Assembly (NCBI GenBank): GCA_045647885.1
Contig: JAZRMX010000037.1
Location: 1 to 64,000, forward strand
DNA from: HGM04593 sp045647885
GTDB taxonomy: Bacteria > Bacteroidota > Bacteroidia > Bacteroidales > Bacteroidaceae
DNA: 64,000 nucleotides
Direction: 5' to 3'
Positions 1 through 8,676 of this stretch are shown here, one piece after another; position 1 is the first letter of the stretch; each line of letters starts with the position of its first letter. Below the pieces are notes generated by a model. That model saw only the letters and a program-made list of their open reading frames with translations. It had not been told where the DNA came from and searched no databases. A program made the position numbers and the translations under genes.

Positions 1-463
1 CAGCGTCAAAACTCTCGCCGGGGTTGCCGTTCTTTGCAAAACGGGGCACCTGACGTGTTGATGTGCCGAAATGCATATTTCCCCAGCCGCCTTTACCGCC
101 TTTTGCGATAACTACCGGCTCATCAGATGAAATGTCGGCAATAAGTCTGCCTGTTTCGGCATCGCGAACAAGAGTACCGCGCGGAACCGAAATAACAAGG
201 TTCGGCGCGCTTTTGCCTGTGCAACGGCAAGCGCCGCCGTTAGCGCCGTTTTCTGCAGAATATTTTCTTTTATATCTGAAATCGGCAAGGGTTGAAAGGT
301 TGTTATCAACCTTGAAAATAATATCTCCACCCTTACCGCCGTCGCCACCGTCGGGGCCGCCGTTAGGGATATATTTCGCACGATGCAAGTGCGCCATACC
401 ACGACCACCACGGCCCGAGCGGCACACTATTTTCACATAGTCTATAAAGTTTGATTCTGCCAT
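1..463 (-). CDS. obg: GTPase Obg/CgtA, N-terminal part (gene runs off the window)
   Basis: This is the first 154 codons of the ribosome-assembly GTPase Obg; the GTPase domain lies beyond base 1. The visible part is the glycine-rich Obg fold. It contains a run rich in GG/DGG between residues 34 and 48 (GGPDGGDGGKGGD), then VPRGT near residue 120 and a second glycine patch (AKGGKGGWGN). The ATG at 463 opens with MAESNFIDYVKI, typical for the family. Obg works at the large ribosomal subunit and in stress signalling. The gene follows adk on the same strand after a terminator-like hairpin, so it probably has its own promoter in the 120-bp gap. The call is secure; nothing can be said about the C-terminus. 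Confidence 0.95.
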   Translation of the reverse strand, partial: MAESNFIDYVKIVCRSGRGGRGMAHLHRAKYIPNGGPDGGDGGKGGDIIFKVDNNLSTLADFRYKRKYSAENGANGGACRCTGKSAPNLVISVPRGTLVRDAETGRLIADISSDEPVVIAKGGKGGWGNMHFGTSTRQVPRFAKNGNPGESFDA

Positions 464-534
464 ATCTCTACTTTTACTTTCAACAACGAAACGCAGGCTT
501 TTTCTCTCCTTCAATGAAAATATCCTTACATTTC

Positions 535-570
535 AAAAAAAAGAGGGCGCAGCACTCCCTGCACACGCCC
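535..570 (-). terminator. Intrinsic terminator after adk
   Basis: On the minus strand the sequence forms a GGGCG...CGCCC stem with an inner GCA/TGC pairing, followed directly by a run of eight T. It lies 15 bp past the adk stop and before obg. Confidence 0.7.
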
Positions 571-585
571 TTCAAATATCTATTA

Positions 586-1158
586 TCAGATTCTTGCGTC
601 GATTGCCGCAACAATATCGGCAAAAATGCGGTCGAGATCGCCAAGACCGTTGATGTAGCAACGCTTGCCCTCCTTCTCGTACCACTCCTTGAGGGGAGAA
701 GTCTGCTCGCGATACACAACAAGACGTTTCTTGATGGTCTCCTCATTATCATCGGCACGACCCGACTCCTGACCACGCTTGATAAGACGTGTCATAAGCT
801 CATCTTCGGGAACATCGAGTTCTATCATGGCAGTAACCTCCTGGCCACGTGCAGCAAGCATTACTTTGAGAGCCTCGGCCTGCGCAATTGTACGGGGAAA
901 ACCGTCGAAGATAACACCCTTGCTATCAACAAAAGTGTCGAGCTTTGCAGCCAGGATATCAAGCATAAGCTCATCGGGGATAAGCTGACCGTTGTCAATA
1001 AGCTGCTTCGCCATAACACCAAGCTCGCTGCCTGCCTTTATTTCGGCACGCAAAACATCGCCTGTTGAAATATGGTCAATGCCATATTTCTCTACAATTC
1101 TCTCGCTCTGGGTGCCCTTTCCCGAACCGGGAGCACCAAAAATTACTATATTAAGCAT
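586..1158 (-). CDS. adk: Adenylate kinase
   Basis: Adenylate kinase interconverts ATP + AMP and 2 ADP in the cytoplasm. The 190-residue protein has the P-loop GAPGSGKGT at residues 8-16, the AMP-binding STGDVLR segment at 31-37 and DGFPRT at 85-90. The length matches the short-lid, zinc-free form usual in Bacteroidales. It lies 36 bp downstream of hpt on the same strand and is probably co-transcribed with it as a purine-nucleotide pair. The stop is TGA. Nothing unusual was seen. Confidence 0.97.
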   Translation of the reverse strand: MLNIVIFGAPGSGKGTQSERIVEKYGIDHISTGDVLRAEIKAGSELGVMAKQLIDNGQLIPDELMLDILAAKLDTFVDSKGVIFDGFPRTIAQAEALKVMLAARGQEVTAMIELDVPEDELMTRLIKRGQESGRADDNEETIKKRLVVYREQTSPLKEWYEKEGKRCYINGLGDLDRIFADIVAAIDARI

Positions 1159-1194
1159 TTTATATTCTATTTTTATTATTCGGAATATCTTACA

Positions 1195-1728
1195 TCATAC
1201 TGCATCGTAGACATCGGGCAAGTTACGTCCAAGCCCATCGTAGTCGAGACCGAAGCCAACGATAAATCTGTCGGCAATTGAGAATGCGCTGTACTTAACA
1301 TCAACCGGTACCTTGAGGCACGAAGGTTTGATGAAGAGCGAAGCTATCTGCAATGTGGCAGGCTCGCGAGAACCCAGGCTCTCAATCATACGCTGCATAG
1401 TGAAACCTGTATCAACAATATCCTCAACGATTATAACATCGCGACCGACAAGGCTCTCTGTAATTCCCAACACCTCGCGTATAACGCCGGTACTTGTGGT
1501 ACCCTGATACGAAGAGAGCTTTACGAACGAAATTTCACACTCAATATTGAGGTTCTTCATAAGCTCGGCTGCAAACATAAACGAGCCGTTCAAAACCGCA
1601 AGCAGAAGAGGACGTTTGCCGGCATAATCCTTGTTAATCTCATCGGCTACACGCTTGATGGATGCAGAAATCTCCTCGTAGGAAATGGTTTTCTCGAAAT
1701 ACTTGTCGTGTATCTTAATTCTTGACAT
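1195..1728 (-). CDS. hpt: Hypoxanthine phosphoribosyltransferase
   Basis: This purine-salvage enzyme joins hypoxanthine or guanine to PRPP to give IMP or GMP. The 177-residue protein carries the PRPP-binding motif IIVEDIVDTGFTM at residues 99-111, the LNGSF element at 46-50 and a C-terminal DRFIVGFGLDY segment near residue 153, where the purine-contacting residues sit. It is the first gene of an hpt-adk unit transcribed leftward. A TAATTTTG -7 box on the minus strand about 50 bp upstream could be its promoter. Confidence 0.95.
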   Translation of the reverse strand: MSRIKIHDKYFEKTISYEEISASIKRVADEINKDYAGKRPLLLAVLNGSFMFAAELMKNLNIECEISFVKLSSYQGTTSTGVIREVLGITESLVGRDVIIVEDIVDTGFTMQRMIESLGSREPATLQIASLFIKPSCLKVPVDVKYSAFSIADRFIVGFGLDYDGLGRNLPDVYDAV

Positions 1729-1777
1729 AGCGGTTCTATTTTGTATTAAACAATAAAAGTCCTAAATTAGAACCCTA

Positions 1778-1785
1778 CAAAATTA
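1778..1785 (-). promoter_or_regulatory. Candidate -7 promoter box for hpt-adk
   Basis: TAATTTTG on the minus strand fits the Bacteroidota TAnnTTTG box and lies 50 bp before the hpt ATG. No good TTG was found at the -33 spacing, so support is moderate. Confidence 0.4.
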
Positions 1786-1955
1786 GTATAAACTTCCCAA
1801 AAAATTAAGCCTATAGTTTATTTTTATCAAAAAAAATATTTCGCGGGGCTCACATTCTTGCCCTCACGCCACATTTTGCCGGCCAAAAACCGCTAAAGCA
1901 AAGCCCCGCAAGGAAGTAAACACCATTTTTTACACCAGAATTCAAAACAATTTAC

Positions 1956-1963
1956 TATCTTCG
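1956..1963 (+). promoter_or_regulatory. Candidate -7 promoter box for DUF4831-ffh-folD-capA
   Basis: TATCTTCG differs from TAnnTTTG at one base and lies about 60 bp before the DUF4831 start. The same variant occurs ahead of thyA. The rest of the 293-bp divergent gap (1729-2021) shows no other structure I can name. Confidence 0.45.
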
Positions 1964-2021
1964 CAACAAATTAGCGGTTGTATACCCCAAGAGCAACACA
2001 CACCGCGCAAACAACAGCCTT

Positions 2022-3074
2022 ATGAAAAAGATAGTATATCTGCTTATAATATTACTGGCGCAACCCTGCGTGGCACAAGTAGAAGTAAGTTCATTCCTAT
2101 CGGGCACGTCCGAAGGTGTGACATACGCCCTTCCCGCCACCACCATTGAGGTTACCGTAAACGCAATAAGCATAACGCGCACTCCCGGCGAATTCCACCG
2201 TTACGCCGACAAATTCCTGCGTATAAGCAATGTGATATCGACCGAGGAGAAATATTGGGAGCTACAGGATGTAAACGTAAACAAAAGCGGCAAACCCGAC
2301 CAGCAGAAGCGCTACACCGTAAAGCTCAGCAACAGCACCGCAAGCAACCTGCAGCTTACCCCCGACGGCATACTGGCAGGTATCAACTGCGAACCGTACA
2401 AGGAGACAGCAAAAGAGGTTGAGCCCAAGACCAAGAAAAACAGCACCACCGACGCCAGACAATATATGACCGAGGAGATGTTGCAAGCCACCTCCACTGC
2501 AAAAATGGCCGAGCTTGTGGCAAAAGAGATATACGCCATAAGAGAGAGCAAGCTCGCCATAATAAAAGGACAGGCCGACAATATGCCCCAGGATGGTGTA
2601 TCAATGCAACTTGTTCTCGACGAGCTCGACAAGCAGGAGAGTGCCTACATAAAACTTTTTACCGGCAGCACCGATACCACACTCGTGAGCCGCAAGATAC
2701 TCTTTACCCCCACCACGGAAAGCGACACCATAAAAGGAGTGCTGTTCCGCTTCTCGCGCAAGCTCGGTGTGGTGGACAATGCCAACCTTGCAGGAGCACC
2801 CGTGTACTACGATTTCCGCAACCTCAACAACGTGTATATTCCCCAGCCCGAAGAGGTAAAGAAACCCATAAAGAAAGAGGGAATATGTTACAACGTGCCA
2901 GGAAAGGCCGAATTCAAAATATACACAACCGGCAAGACACTCTTCCACGAAGAGTTGCCAATAGCCCAACTGGGCACTACAGAGGTTTTGTCGAAACTGC
3001 TGTTCAACAAGAATGCACAGACCAAAGTAACATTCGACACAGCAACCGGCGCAATAACAAAGATTGAAAAATAA
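2022..3074 (+). CDS. DUF4831 family exported protein
   Basis: This is a 350-residue protein of unknown function. It has a Sec signal peptide (MKKIVYLLIILLAQPCVAQ, cleavage after about residue 19) and a body resembling the DUF4831 family, which is restricted to Bacteroidota. The middle has a charged helical stretch (residues 120-210) containing EMLQATSTAKMAELVAKEIY; the ends look beta-rich. It precedes ffh by 23 bp. That adjacency is, to my knowledge, common in the order but does not reveal a function. It is probably periplasmic. The family name is from memory of the signature and was not searched. Confidence 0.75.
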   Translation: MKKIVYLLIILLAQPCVAQVEVSSFLSGTSEGVTYALPATTIEVTVNAISITRTPGEFHRYADKFLRISNVISTEEKYWELQDVNVNKSGKPDQQKRYTVKLSNSTASNLQLTPDGILAGINCEPYKETAKEVEPKTKKNSTTDARQYMTEEMLQATSTAKMAELVAKEIYAIRESKLAIIKGQADNMPQDGVSMQLVLDELDKQESAYIKLFTGSTDTTLVSRKILFTPTTESDTIKGVLFRFSRKLGVVDNANLAGAPVYYDFRNLNNVYIPQPEEVKKPIKKEGICYNVPGKAEFKIYTTGKTLFHEELPIAQLGTTEVLSKLLFNKNAQTKVTFDTATGAITKIEK

Positions 3075-3097
3075 TAACAAAAACAATATATAGCAAT

Positions 3098-4420
3098 ATG
3101 TTTGAAAACCTAAGCGAGCGCCTTGAACGCTCATTTAAGATACTCAAAGGCGAGGGACGAATAACAGAGGTAAACGTAGCTGAAACCCTGAAGGATGTGC
3201 GCAAGGCACTCCTCGATGCCGACGTAAACTACAAAGTGGCAAAAACATTTACCGACACGGTAAAGAACAAGGCTATTGGCCAGGACGTGCTCACTTCTAT
3301 ACGCCCCAGCCAGTTGATGATCAAGATTGTACACGACGAGCTCACCACCCTAATGGGCGGACAGACTGCCGAGATTAACTACGAGGGACACCCCGCAGTG
3401 ATACTTATGTCGGGTCTTCAAGGTTCTGGTAAAACAACCTTCTCTTCAAAACTCGCAAACTTCCTCAAGAAAAAGAAGAACCGCAACCCCTTGCTCGTTG
3501 CCTGCGACGTATACCGCCCCGCAGCCATCGACCAGCTGAAGGTATTGGGTGAGCAGATTGGCGTACCCGTATATACCGAAGAAGGTAACAAAAATCCCGT
3601 GGAGATTGCGCAGAACGCCATTAAAGAGGCAAAGGCAAAGAGCTACAACCTCGTAATCATAGATACAGCCGGCCGCCTTGCAGTTGACGAGGCTATGATG
3701 CAGGAGATTGCAGCCATCAAGGAGGCTGTGAACCCCACAGAGACACTTTTCGTTGTCGATTCAATGACCGGACAGGATGCCGTGAACACCGCCAAGGAGT
3801 TCAACGACCGCCTAGACTTCACCGGCGTTATCCTTACCAAGCTCGATGGTGACACTCGCGGTGGTGCAGCCCTCTCTATACGCACCGTAGTAAACAAGCC
3901 CATAAAATTCATCGGTACAGGCGAGAAGATGGAGGCAATCGACCAATTCCACCCCAACCGTATGGCCGACCGTATTTTGGGTATGGGCGACGTGGTATCG
4001 CTTGTAGAGCGCGCACAGGAGCAGTTCGACGAGGAGGAGGCCAAAAAGCTACAGCGCAAGCTTGCACGCAACCAATTCGATTTCAACGACTTCCTCACCC
4101 AGATTGAGCAGATAAAGAAGATGGGTAACATAAAAGACCTTATGGGTATGATACCCGGTGTGGGAAAAGCCATCAAAGATATAGACATTGACGACAATGC
4201 TTTCAAAGGCGTAGAGGCTATCATACGCTCAATGACACCCAAAGAGCGTGCAAACCCCGATATCATAAACAACTCACGCAAAGAGCGCATCGCACGTGGT
4301 AGCGGTACCACCCTGCAAGAGGTAAACCGCTTGATGAAACAGTTCGAGCAGATACGTAAAGCGATGAAGAGCGTAGCCGGCGGCAAAATGGGCAACCTTT
4401 TGTCACGCTTCAAAATGTAA
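3098..4420 (+). CDS. ffh: Signal recognition particle protein Ffh
   Basis: Ffh binds 4.5S RNA and signal sequences and delivers ribosome-nascent chains to FtsY at the membrane. The 440-residue protein has the helical N domain (about 1-90), the G domain with GLQGSGKTT near residue 106, DTAGR and TKLDGD, and a methionine-rich C-terminal M domain from about residue 300 that ends in KMGNLLSRFKM. It lies between the DUF4831 gene and folD (18-bp gap), consistent with one rightward operon. Length and motifs are complete. Confidence 0.97.
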   Translation: MFENLSERLERSFKILKGEGRITEVNVAETLKDVRKALLDADVNYKVAKTFTDTVKNKAIGQDVLTSIRPSQLMIKIVHDELTTLMGGQTAEINYEGHPAVILMSGLQGSGKTTFSSKLANFLKKKKNRNPLLVACDVYRPAAIDQLKVLGEQIGVPVYTEEGNKNPVEIAQNAIKEAKAKSYNLVIIDTAGRLAVDEAMMQEIAAIKEAVNPTETLFVVDSMTGQDAVNTAKEFNDRLDFTGVILTKLDGDTRGGAALSIRTVVNKPIKFIGTGEKMEAIDQFHPNRMADRILGMGDVVSLVERAQEQFDEEEAKKLQRKLARNQFDFNDFLTQIEQIKKMGNIKDLMGMIPGVGKAIKDIDIDDNAFKGVEAIIRSMTPKERANPDIINNSRKERIARGSGTTLQEVNRLMKQFEQIRKAMKSVAGGKMGNLLSRFKM

Positions 4421-4438
4421 TAAAAAAGAGACAATACT

Positions 4439-5320
4439 ATGCAACTTATAGACGGAAAAGCCATTGCGGCAACCATTAAAAAGGAGATTGCCGAAGAGGT
4501 TGAAAAGATTATTGCAGCAGGAGGCAAGCGCCCCCACCTTGCAGCAATATTGGTGGGACACGACGGCGGTAGCGAAACATACGTTGCCAATAAGGTACGC
4601 GCGTGCGAGGAGTGCGGCTTTACATCGACCCTTATACGTTACGAAGCCGATGTTACAGAAGAAGAACTCCTTGCAAAGGTTGATGAACTTAACAAGGATA
4701 ACGATGTAGACGGTTTCATCGTTCAGCTTCCCTTGCCTAAACATATCGACGAACAGAAGATAACAGAAGCTATCGACTACCGCAAGGATGTTGATGGATT
4801 CCACCCTGTAAACGCAGGACGCCTCGCTATAGGCCTCCCCTGCTTCCTTTCAGCAACTCCCAACGGAATAATGGAACTCCTGCGCCGTTACAACATTGAC
4901 ACAAAAGGCAAAAAATGTGTGGTTCTGGGCCGCAGCAACATCGTAGGCAAGCCTATGGCAAGCCTTATGATGCAGAAACAGACACCCGGCGACGCAACCG
5001 TTACCGTGTGCCACAGCCACACACAGAACATAGCCGAGGAGTGCTTGAAAGCCGATATTATCATTGCGGCACTCGGACAGCCCCACTTCCTCAAAGCCGA
5101 AATGGTGAAAGAGGGAGCTGTAATAATTGACGTGGGTACCACACGCGTGCCCGATGCAACCCGCAAGCAGGGATTCCGCCTCTGCGGTGATGTCGACTTC
5201 GAGAATGTAGCACCCAAATGCTCATTTATAACCCCCGTACCCGGCGGAGTGGGCCCAATGACCATCGTATCTCTGATGAAAAACACCCTGCTCGCCGCAA
5301 AGCACGAAATATACAAATAA
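4439..5320 (+). CDS. folD: Methylenetetrahydrofolate dehydrogenase/cyclohydrolase
   Basis: FolD interconverts 5,10-methylene-THF and 10-formyl-THF for one-carbon metabolism. The 293-residue protein has the catalytic Tyr-Lys pair in SETYVANKVRACEECGF (Lys about 54), the VDGFHPVNAGRL motif, the NAD(P)-binding GRSNIVGKPM near 162 and the C-terminal TPVPGGVGPMT. At the usual PCTP site this protein reads SATP, so the cysteine is missing; this variant is, I believe, common in the order. The start ATG lies 18 bp after ffh. Confidence 0.96.
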   Translation: MQLIDGKAIAATIKKEIAEEVEKIIAAGGKRPHLAAILVGHDGGSETYVANKVRACEECGFTSTLIRYEADVTEEELLAKVDELNKDNDVDGFIVQLPLPKHIDEQKITEAIDYRKDVDGFHPVNAGRLAIGLPCFLSATPNGIMELLRRYNIDTKGKKCVVLGRSNIVGKPMASLMMQKQTPGDATVTVCHSHTQNIAEECLKADIIIAALGQPHFLKAEMVKEGAVIIDVGTTRVPDATRKQGFRLCGDVDFENVAPKCSFITPVPGGVGPMTIVSLMKNTLLAAKHEIYK

Positions 5321-5323
5321 CCC

Positions 5324-6430
5324 TTGACGCTAAAAAGCATCATAATAACAGCGACGATATGTGCCGTTACAACCATAACTACGGCACATATCGTCGCTAA
5401 TCCTTTATCGCGCATAAGCCTTCTCTTTGCCGGTGACCTTATGCAACACGAAAGCCAGCTCAAAGCAGCACGCACGCCCCGTGGCACATACAGCTACTCA
5501 CCCTGCTACGACTATATACGCCACGAGGTAAGCAACGCCGACATTGCCATCGCAAACCTGGAGACAACCATCGGCAACAGCAGATACGGTGGCTACCCTT
5601 CGTTCTGCGCTCCCGACAGTTTTCTATACGCGGCAAAAGAGGCAGGCTTCGACATTCTTCTTTTCGCCAACAACCATTGCCTCGACCGTGGTAAGAATGG
5701 TGCTCTACGCACAATGCTGAAGATGGACTCCCTAGGAATAACCCACTGCGGAGTATACCGCGACAGCACCGATCGCAAAAACCGTTACCCGCTACTGATT
5801 GAAAAGAACGACACAAGAATTGCTATACTCAACTACACATACGGCCTCAACGGAATACCCGTACCCCCACCCCTCGTTGTAAACCTTATAGACAAAGAAG
5901 TTATCGCAAAAGACATAGAGAGAGCTAAAGAACTTAAGCCACACAGCATAGTTGCCTGTATGCACTGGGGCGACGAATATGTGAGCCTGCCACCAAAAAG
6001 GATAAAAGAACTTTCGGCGTGGTTGTTGGAGCAAGGAGTAGACCACATAGTAGGCAACCACCCACACGTAATACAACCTATAGAGGTACACAAAGACAGC
6101 ACCACAGCAAAACGTAATGCCGTAATATACTCACTCGGGAATTTAATTTCGGGTATGTATGCACGCGGACGCGATGGTGGCCTTCTCGTTCGTATGAACC
6201 TTACCAGAATCTACGACCTTTGCTGGCTCTCATCACTGAAGTATGCACTTACCTGGGTTGCACGCCCCGAACGCGACGGAGTAAAGAACTTCACCATACT
6301 CCCTGCCGGCACCAACCTTCTAGAAAGGGAAATATCAAAAAACAAGATGCAAGAATTCATCGACGACAGCCGCAAGCTATTACACCGATACAATAAAGGC
6401 ATCGCCGAAGAGTACAGAATCACTCCTTGA
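5324..6430 (+). CDS. CapA/YwtB-type metallophosphoesterase-fold exported protein
   Basis: The product is a 368-residue member of the CapA (poly-gamma-glutamate capsule synthesis) family with a calcineurin-like fold. Visible motifs are AGDLMQHESQ (about 32-41), ANLETTIG, ANNHCLDRG, HWGDEY and VGNHPHVIQPIE, in the order expected for the metal site. The first 25 residues form a hydrophobic segment, so the domain faces the periplasm. The only in-frame start that keeps this segment is TTG at 5324, 3 bp after the folD stop, with no clear ribosome binding site; coupling to folD is likely. An 18-bp perfect inverted repeat lies inside the leader-coding region. The real substrate is unknown, since many CapA relatives have no role in poly-glutamate synthesis. 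Confidence 0.85.
   Translation: MTLKSIIITATICAVTTITTAHIVANPLSRISLLFAGDLMQHESQLKAARTPRGTYSYSPCYDYIRHEVSNADIAIANLETTIGNSRYGGYPSFCAPDSFLYAAKEAGFDILLFANNHCLDRGKNGALRTMLKMDSLGITHCGVYRDSTDRKNRYPLLIEKNDTRIAILNYTYGLNGIPVPPPLVVNLIDKEVIAKDIERAKELKPHSIVACMHWGDEYVSLPPKRIKELSAWLLEQGVDHIVGNHPHVIQPIEVHKDSTTAKRNAVIYSLGNLISGMYARGRDGGLLVRMNLTRIYDLCWLSSLKYALTWVARPERDGVKNFTILPAGTNLLEREISKNKMQEFIDDSRKLLHRYNKGIAEEYRITP
5350..5398 (+). repeat. 18-bp perfect inverted repeat inside the start of the CapA-like gene
   Basis: The left arm AGCGACGATATGTGCCGT (5350-5367) and right arm ACGGCACATATCGTCGCT (5381-5398) are exact reverse complements around a 13-nt loop. The hairpin lies at codons 9-25 of the CapA-like gene and 30 bp past the folD stop. 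No T-run follows it, so it is not a standard terminator. Confidence 0.95.
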
Positions 6431-7034
6431 CAAAAGCCCCATTCTTCCAACGATAGACAAGAGGGCGCAGCTTTGGCGCTACAAGAGCCGAATCCTCCTC
6501 GGTCATATAGTGCGGCATTGTATACTCGGCTGTCAAAGAGTTATCCGATGCCGAGAGGGATAACTGCACAAGATATATATCGCAACGCTGCAAAAAATAG
6601 TCTAAAGAATCGGTAGCAACGAAGAAATCACTTACCTGCGGACGCTCAAAAGGCACATTAACCTGTTCCCAGCTTTTTCTGTAAAAGGCGATACGGCTGT
6701 CGCACGACTCGGCACAAACACTTCTCACAACCGCCAGCAGTGAATCACCCTCAAAAGGCAGGAGTTTCATCTGCACAGCAGAGTTTGCGCTGCTGCGCAG
6801 CTCAAGATAATCGTTGGAGATTGAAACAAGTTCCGACGTTCCGTCGAGGCGGTTAGTAACGCGCGCACGCATATTAGCATCAATAAAATCGACACAATCG
6901 GCACGGTTATTACGTGTAAGCAGTGGGAATATGCTGTCGGGGGCATCAACAAACAATGCACGCATACCCTGCGCCTGCACACCTGTGACAAAAAACATCG
7001 CAACCACAAACAAGACGAAACCTGACTTTTTCAT
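6420..7034 (-). CDS. DUF3256 family exported protein
   Basis: This is a 204-residue protein with a signal peptide (about 1-21, ending VQAQG). The mature part resembles the DUF3256 family of Bacteroidota and opens with MRALFVDAPDSIFPLLTRNNRADCVDF. The function is unknown and it is probably periplasmic. The stop region overlaps the convergent CapA-like gene by 11 bp. The start overlaps the stop of the EamA gene by 4 bp (ATGA), so it is the last gene of the leftward truA-EamA-DUF3256 group. The family assignment is by recall of the sequence pattern. Confidence 0.75.
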   Translation of the reverse strand: MKKSGFVLFVVAMFFVTGVQAQGMRALFVDAPDSIFPLLTRNNRADCVDFIDANMRARVTNRLDGTSELVSISNDYLELRSSANSAVQMKLLPFEGDSLLAVVRSVCAESCDSRIAFYRKSWEQVNVPFERPQVSDFFVATDSLDYFLQRCDIYLVQLSLSASDNSLTAEYTMPHYMTEEDSALVAPKLRPLVYRWKNGAFVKE

Positions 7035-7930
7035 TTTGAGCCTAAATATAAGAAGAAGAGTCCAACCAATATCAACAGAATATCCACCGCTTTGCTTTTA
7101 AGATTCTTCTCGTGCAAGAGCAGTGCCCCAAAGAGGAAAGCCACCACCACACTACCACGACGAATCATAGAGACAACTGCAATGAGCGCACCATCCTGTG
7201 CAAGTGCTGTAAAGTAACAGAAATCGGCAGCGGCAAGAAAGAGAGAAATCATTGGAATACTCCAACGCCAAAAGAGTTTCTTTGAACGCTGTACAGGCGA
7301 GAGCATATTAAGCACAACAAGCAGTACCGCCATAAGCAGGCATTGGTACACATTGAACCAGCTCTGTACCAGCACCGGCTCAAGAGAGCGCATAAGAAAC
7401 TTGTCGTACAAAGCACTTACAGCACCAAAAAGAGCCGCAAGCGCCACAAACACAATCCACTTATTATGCGCAAAAACTATACCTTCACGCTTGCCACTGC
7501 GACTGAGCAGAAAGACCGACAATATTGCTATGAGTACACCCACCCATTGATAAAGGTTAAGTTGCTCGCCAAACAGCAGTAGCGCACCAAGAAGCACCAT
7601 AACCGGACGCGTAGACTGAATGGGCGACACAATGGTTATGGGCAAATGTTTTATTCCTATATAGCCACACAGCCACGAACTAAGGACAATAACCGCCTTA
7701 AGCAACAGGAGAGAGTGTGTCTGCCAAGAAGCTGATGGCACGTAAAGACTCCCCTCTGTTATAACACCGCTATGCGACAGCACCACGAAAGGAGAGAATA
7801 TTATAGCCGAAAAGAGAGTGTTGAGAAAGAGTACCCCCACCACTGAATTACCCTTTAACGAAATCTTCTTGAAAAAGTCGTAACAACCCAGAAGAGCCGC
7901 CGAAACAAACGCCAATAACGCCCACATCAT
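7031..7930 (-). CDS. EamA-family (DMT superfamily) transporter
   Basis: The product is a 299-residue inner-membrane protein with about ten hydrophobic segments arranged as two EamA repeats. The first half includes LPITIVSPIQSTRPVMVLLGALLLFGE and the second half ends with ALLLHEKNLKSKAVDILLILVGLFFLYLGSK, the usual signature ends. Such proteins move small metabolites, but the substrate cannot be read from sequence. It overlaps truA and the DUF3256 gene by 4 bp each (ATGA), showing tight translational coupling. Confidence 0.9.
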   Translation of the reverse strand: MMWALLAFVSAALLGCYDFFKKISLKGNSVVGVLFLNTLFSAIIFSPFVVLSHSGVITEGSLYVPSASWQTHSLLLLKAVIVLSSWLCGYIGIKHLPITIVSPIQSTRPVMVLLGALLLFGEQLNLYQWVGVLIAILSVFLLSRSGKREGIVFAHNKWIVFVALAALFGAVSALYDKFLMRSLEPVLVQSWFNVYQCLLMAVLLVVLNMLSPVQRSKKLFWRWSIPMISLFLAAADFCYFTALAQDGALIAVVSMIRRGSVVVAFLFGALLLHEKNLKSKAVDILLILVGLFFLYLGSK

Positions 7931-8676
7931 AAGAAAATCTCGTTAGGATATTTTACATCGACAAGAAAAGGCGCCTCACCCATAGCCGAGTCGCCAGCCT
8001 CACCACGTGCTTTGTTTTCTATTACGGCACGGAAGCCATCGAGTGACAATTTACCGCGCCCAACCTGCAAGAGCGTACCCACAATGGCACGAACCATATT
8101 GCGCAGGAAGCGGTCGGCCTCAATCTCGAAAACCCACTCACCAGCTCCAACCTCGCGCCACACAGCCTTTGTAACCTTGCAGTTATTGGTCTTTACATCG
8201 GTGTGCAGTTTGCTGAAGCTTGTAAAATCGGTATATTCATAAAGAATCTCCGCAGCGCGATTCATCTGTTCAAAATCGATATCAGGCTGCACACGGCAGG
8301 CATACCTGCGCGCAAAGGGGGACTTACAAGTAACCACGTGATAATGATATTTGCGCGACACCGCATCGAAACGCGCGTGGGCATCATCCTTCACACGGCG
8401 TAAAGCACTTACCGCAATATCGGGAGGCAGCAACCTATTAAGTTTGTAGACAAGATGCCTGGTATCAACCTCTGCTGCAAAATCCACGTGAGCCACCATA
8501 AGCGCGGCATTAACGCCGGCATCGGTACGGCCAGCACCTACTACCTGAACAGGCACACGCATAAGAGTAGAGAAAGCCTCCTCCAATTTCTGCTGCACAG
8601 TCACCGCATTAGGTTGTACCTGCCAACCGTGATAAGCTGCACCGTCGTAAGAGAGGTAGATAAAATATCGTGCCAT
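7927..8676 (-). CDS. truA: tRNA pseudouridine(38-40) synthase TruA
   Basis: TruA isomerises uridines 38-40 in the anticodon stem-loop of many tRNAs. I chose the ATG at 8676 (MARYFIYLSYDG), giving 249 residues, because it overlaps the rsmE stop as TGATG and matches family starts. An upstream in-frame extension of 11 codons reads into rsmE. The catalytic aspartate is Asp52 in GAGRTDAGVNA; the RFDAVSRKYHYH and RFLRNMVRAIVGTLLQVG segments are also typical. It is the second gene of the leftward rsmE-truA-EamA-DUF3256 run. Confidence 0.96.
   Translation of the reverse strand: MARYFIYLSYDGAAYHGWQVQPNAVTVQQKLEEAFSTLMRVPVQVVGAGRTDAGVNAALMVAHVDFAAEVDTRHLVYKLNRLLPPDIAVSALRRVKDDAHARFDAVSRKYHYHVVTCKSPFARRYACRVQPDIDFEQMNRAAEILYEYTDFTSFSKLHTDVKTNNCKVTKAVWREVGAGEWVFEIEADRFLRNMVRAIVGTLLQVGRGKLSLDGFRAVIENKARGEAGDSAMGEAPFLVDVKYPNEIFL

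Noticed and set aside
451..1068. Long open frame antisense to adk
   Set aside because: It runs opposite to a complete, motif-bearing adk gene and its product has no recognisable features; it is a shadow frame.
5350..5398. Invertible promoter or intrinsic terminator at the 18-bp inverted repeat
   Set aside because: The arms are only 13 nt apart, too close for an invertible segment, and no T-run follows on either strand.
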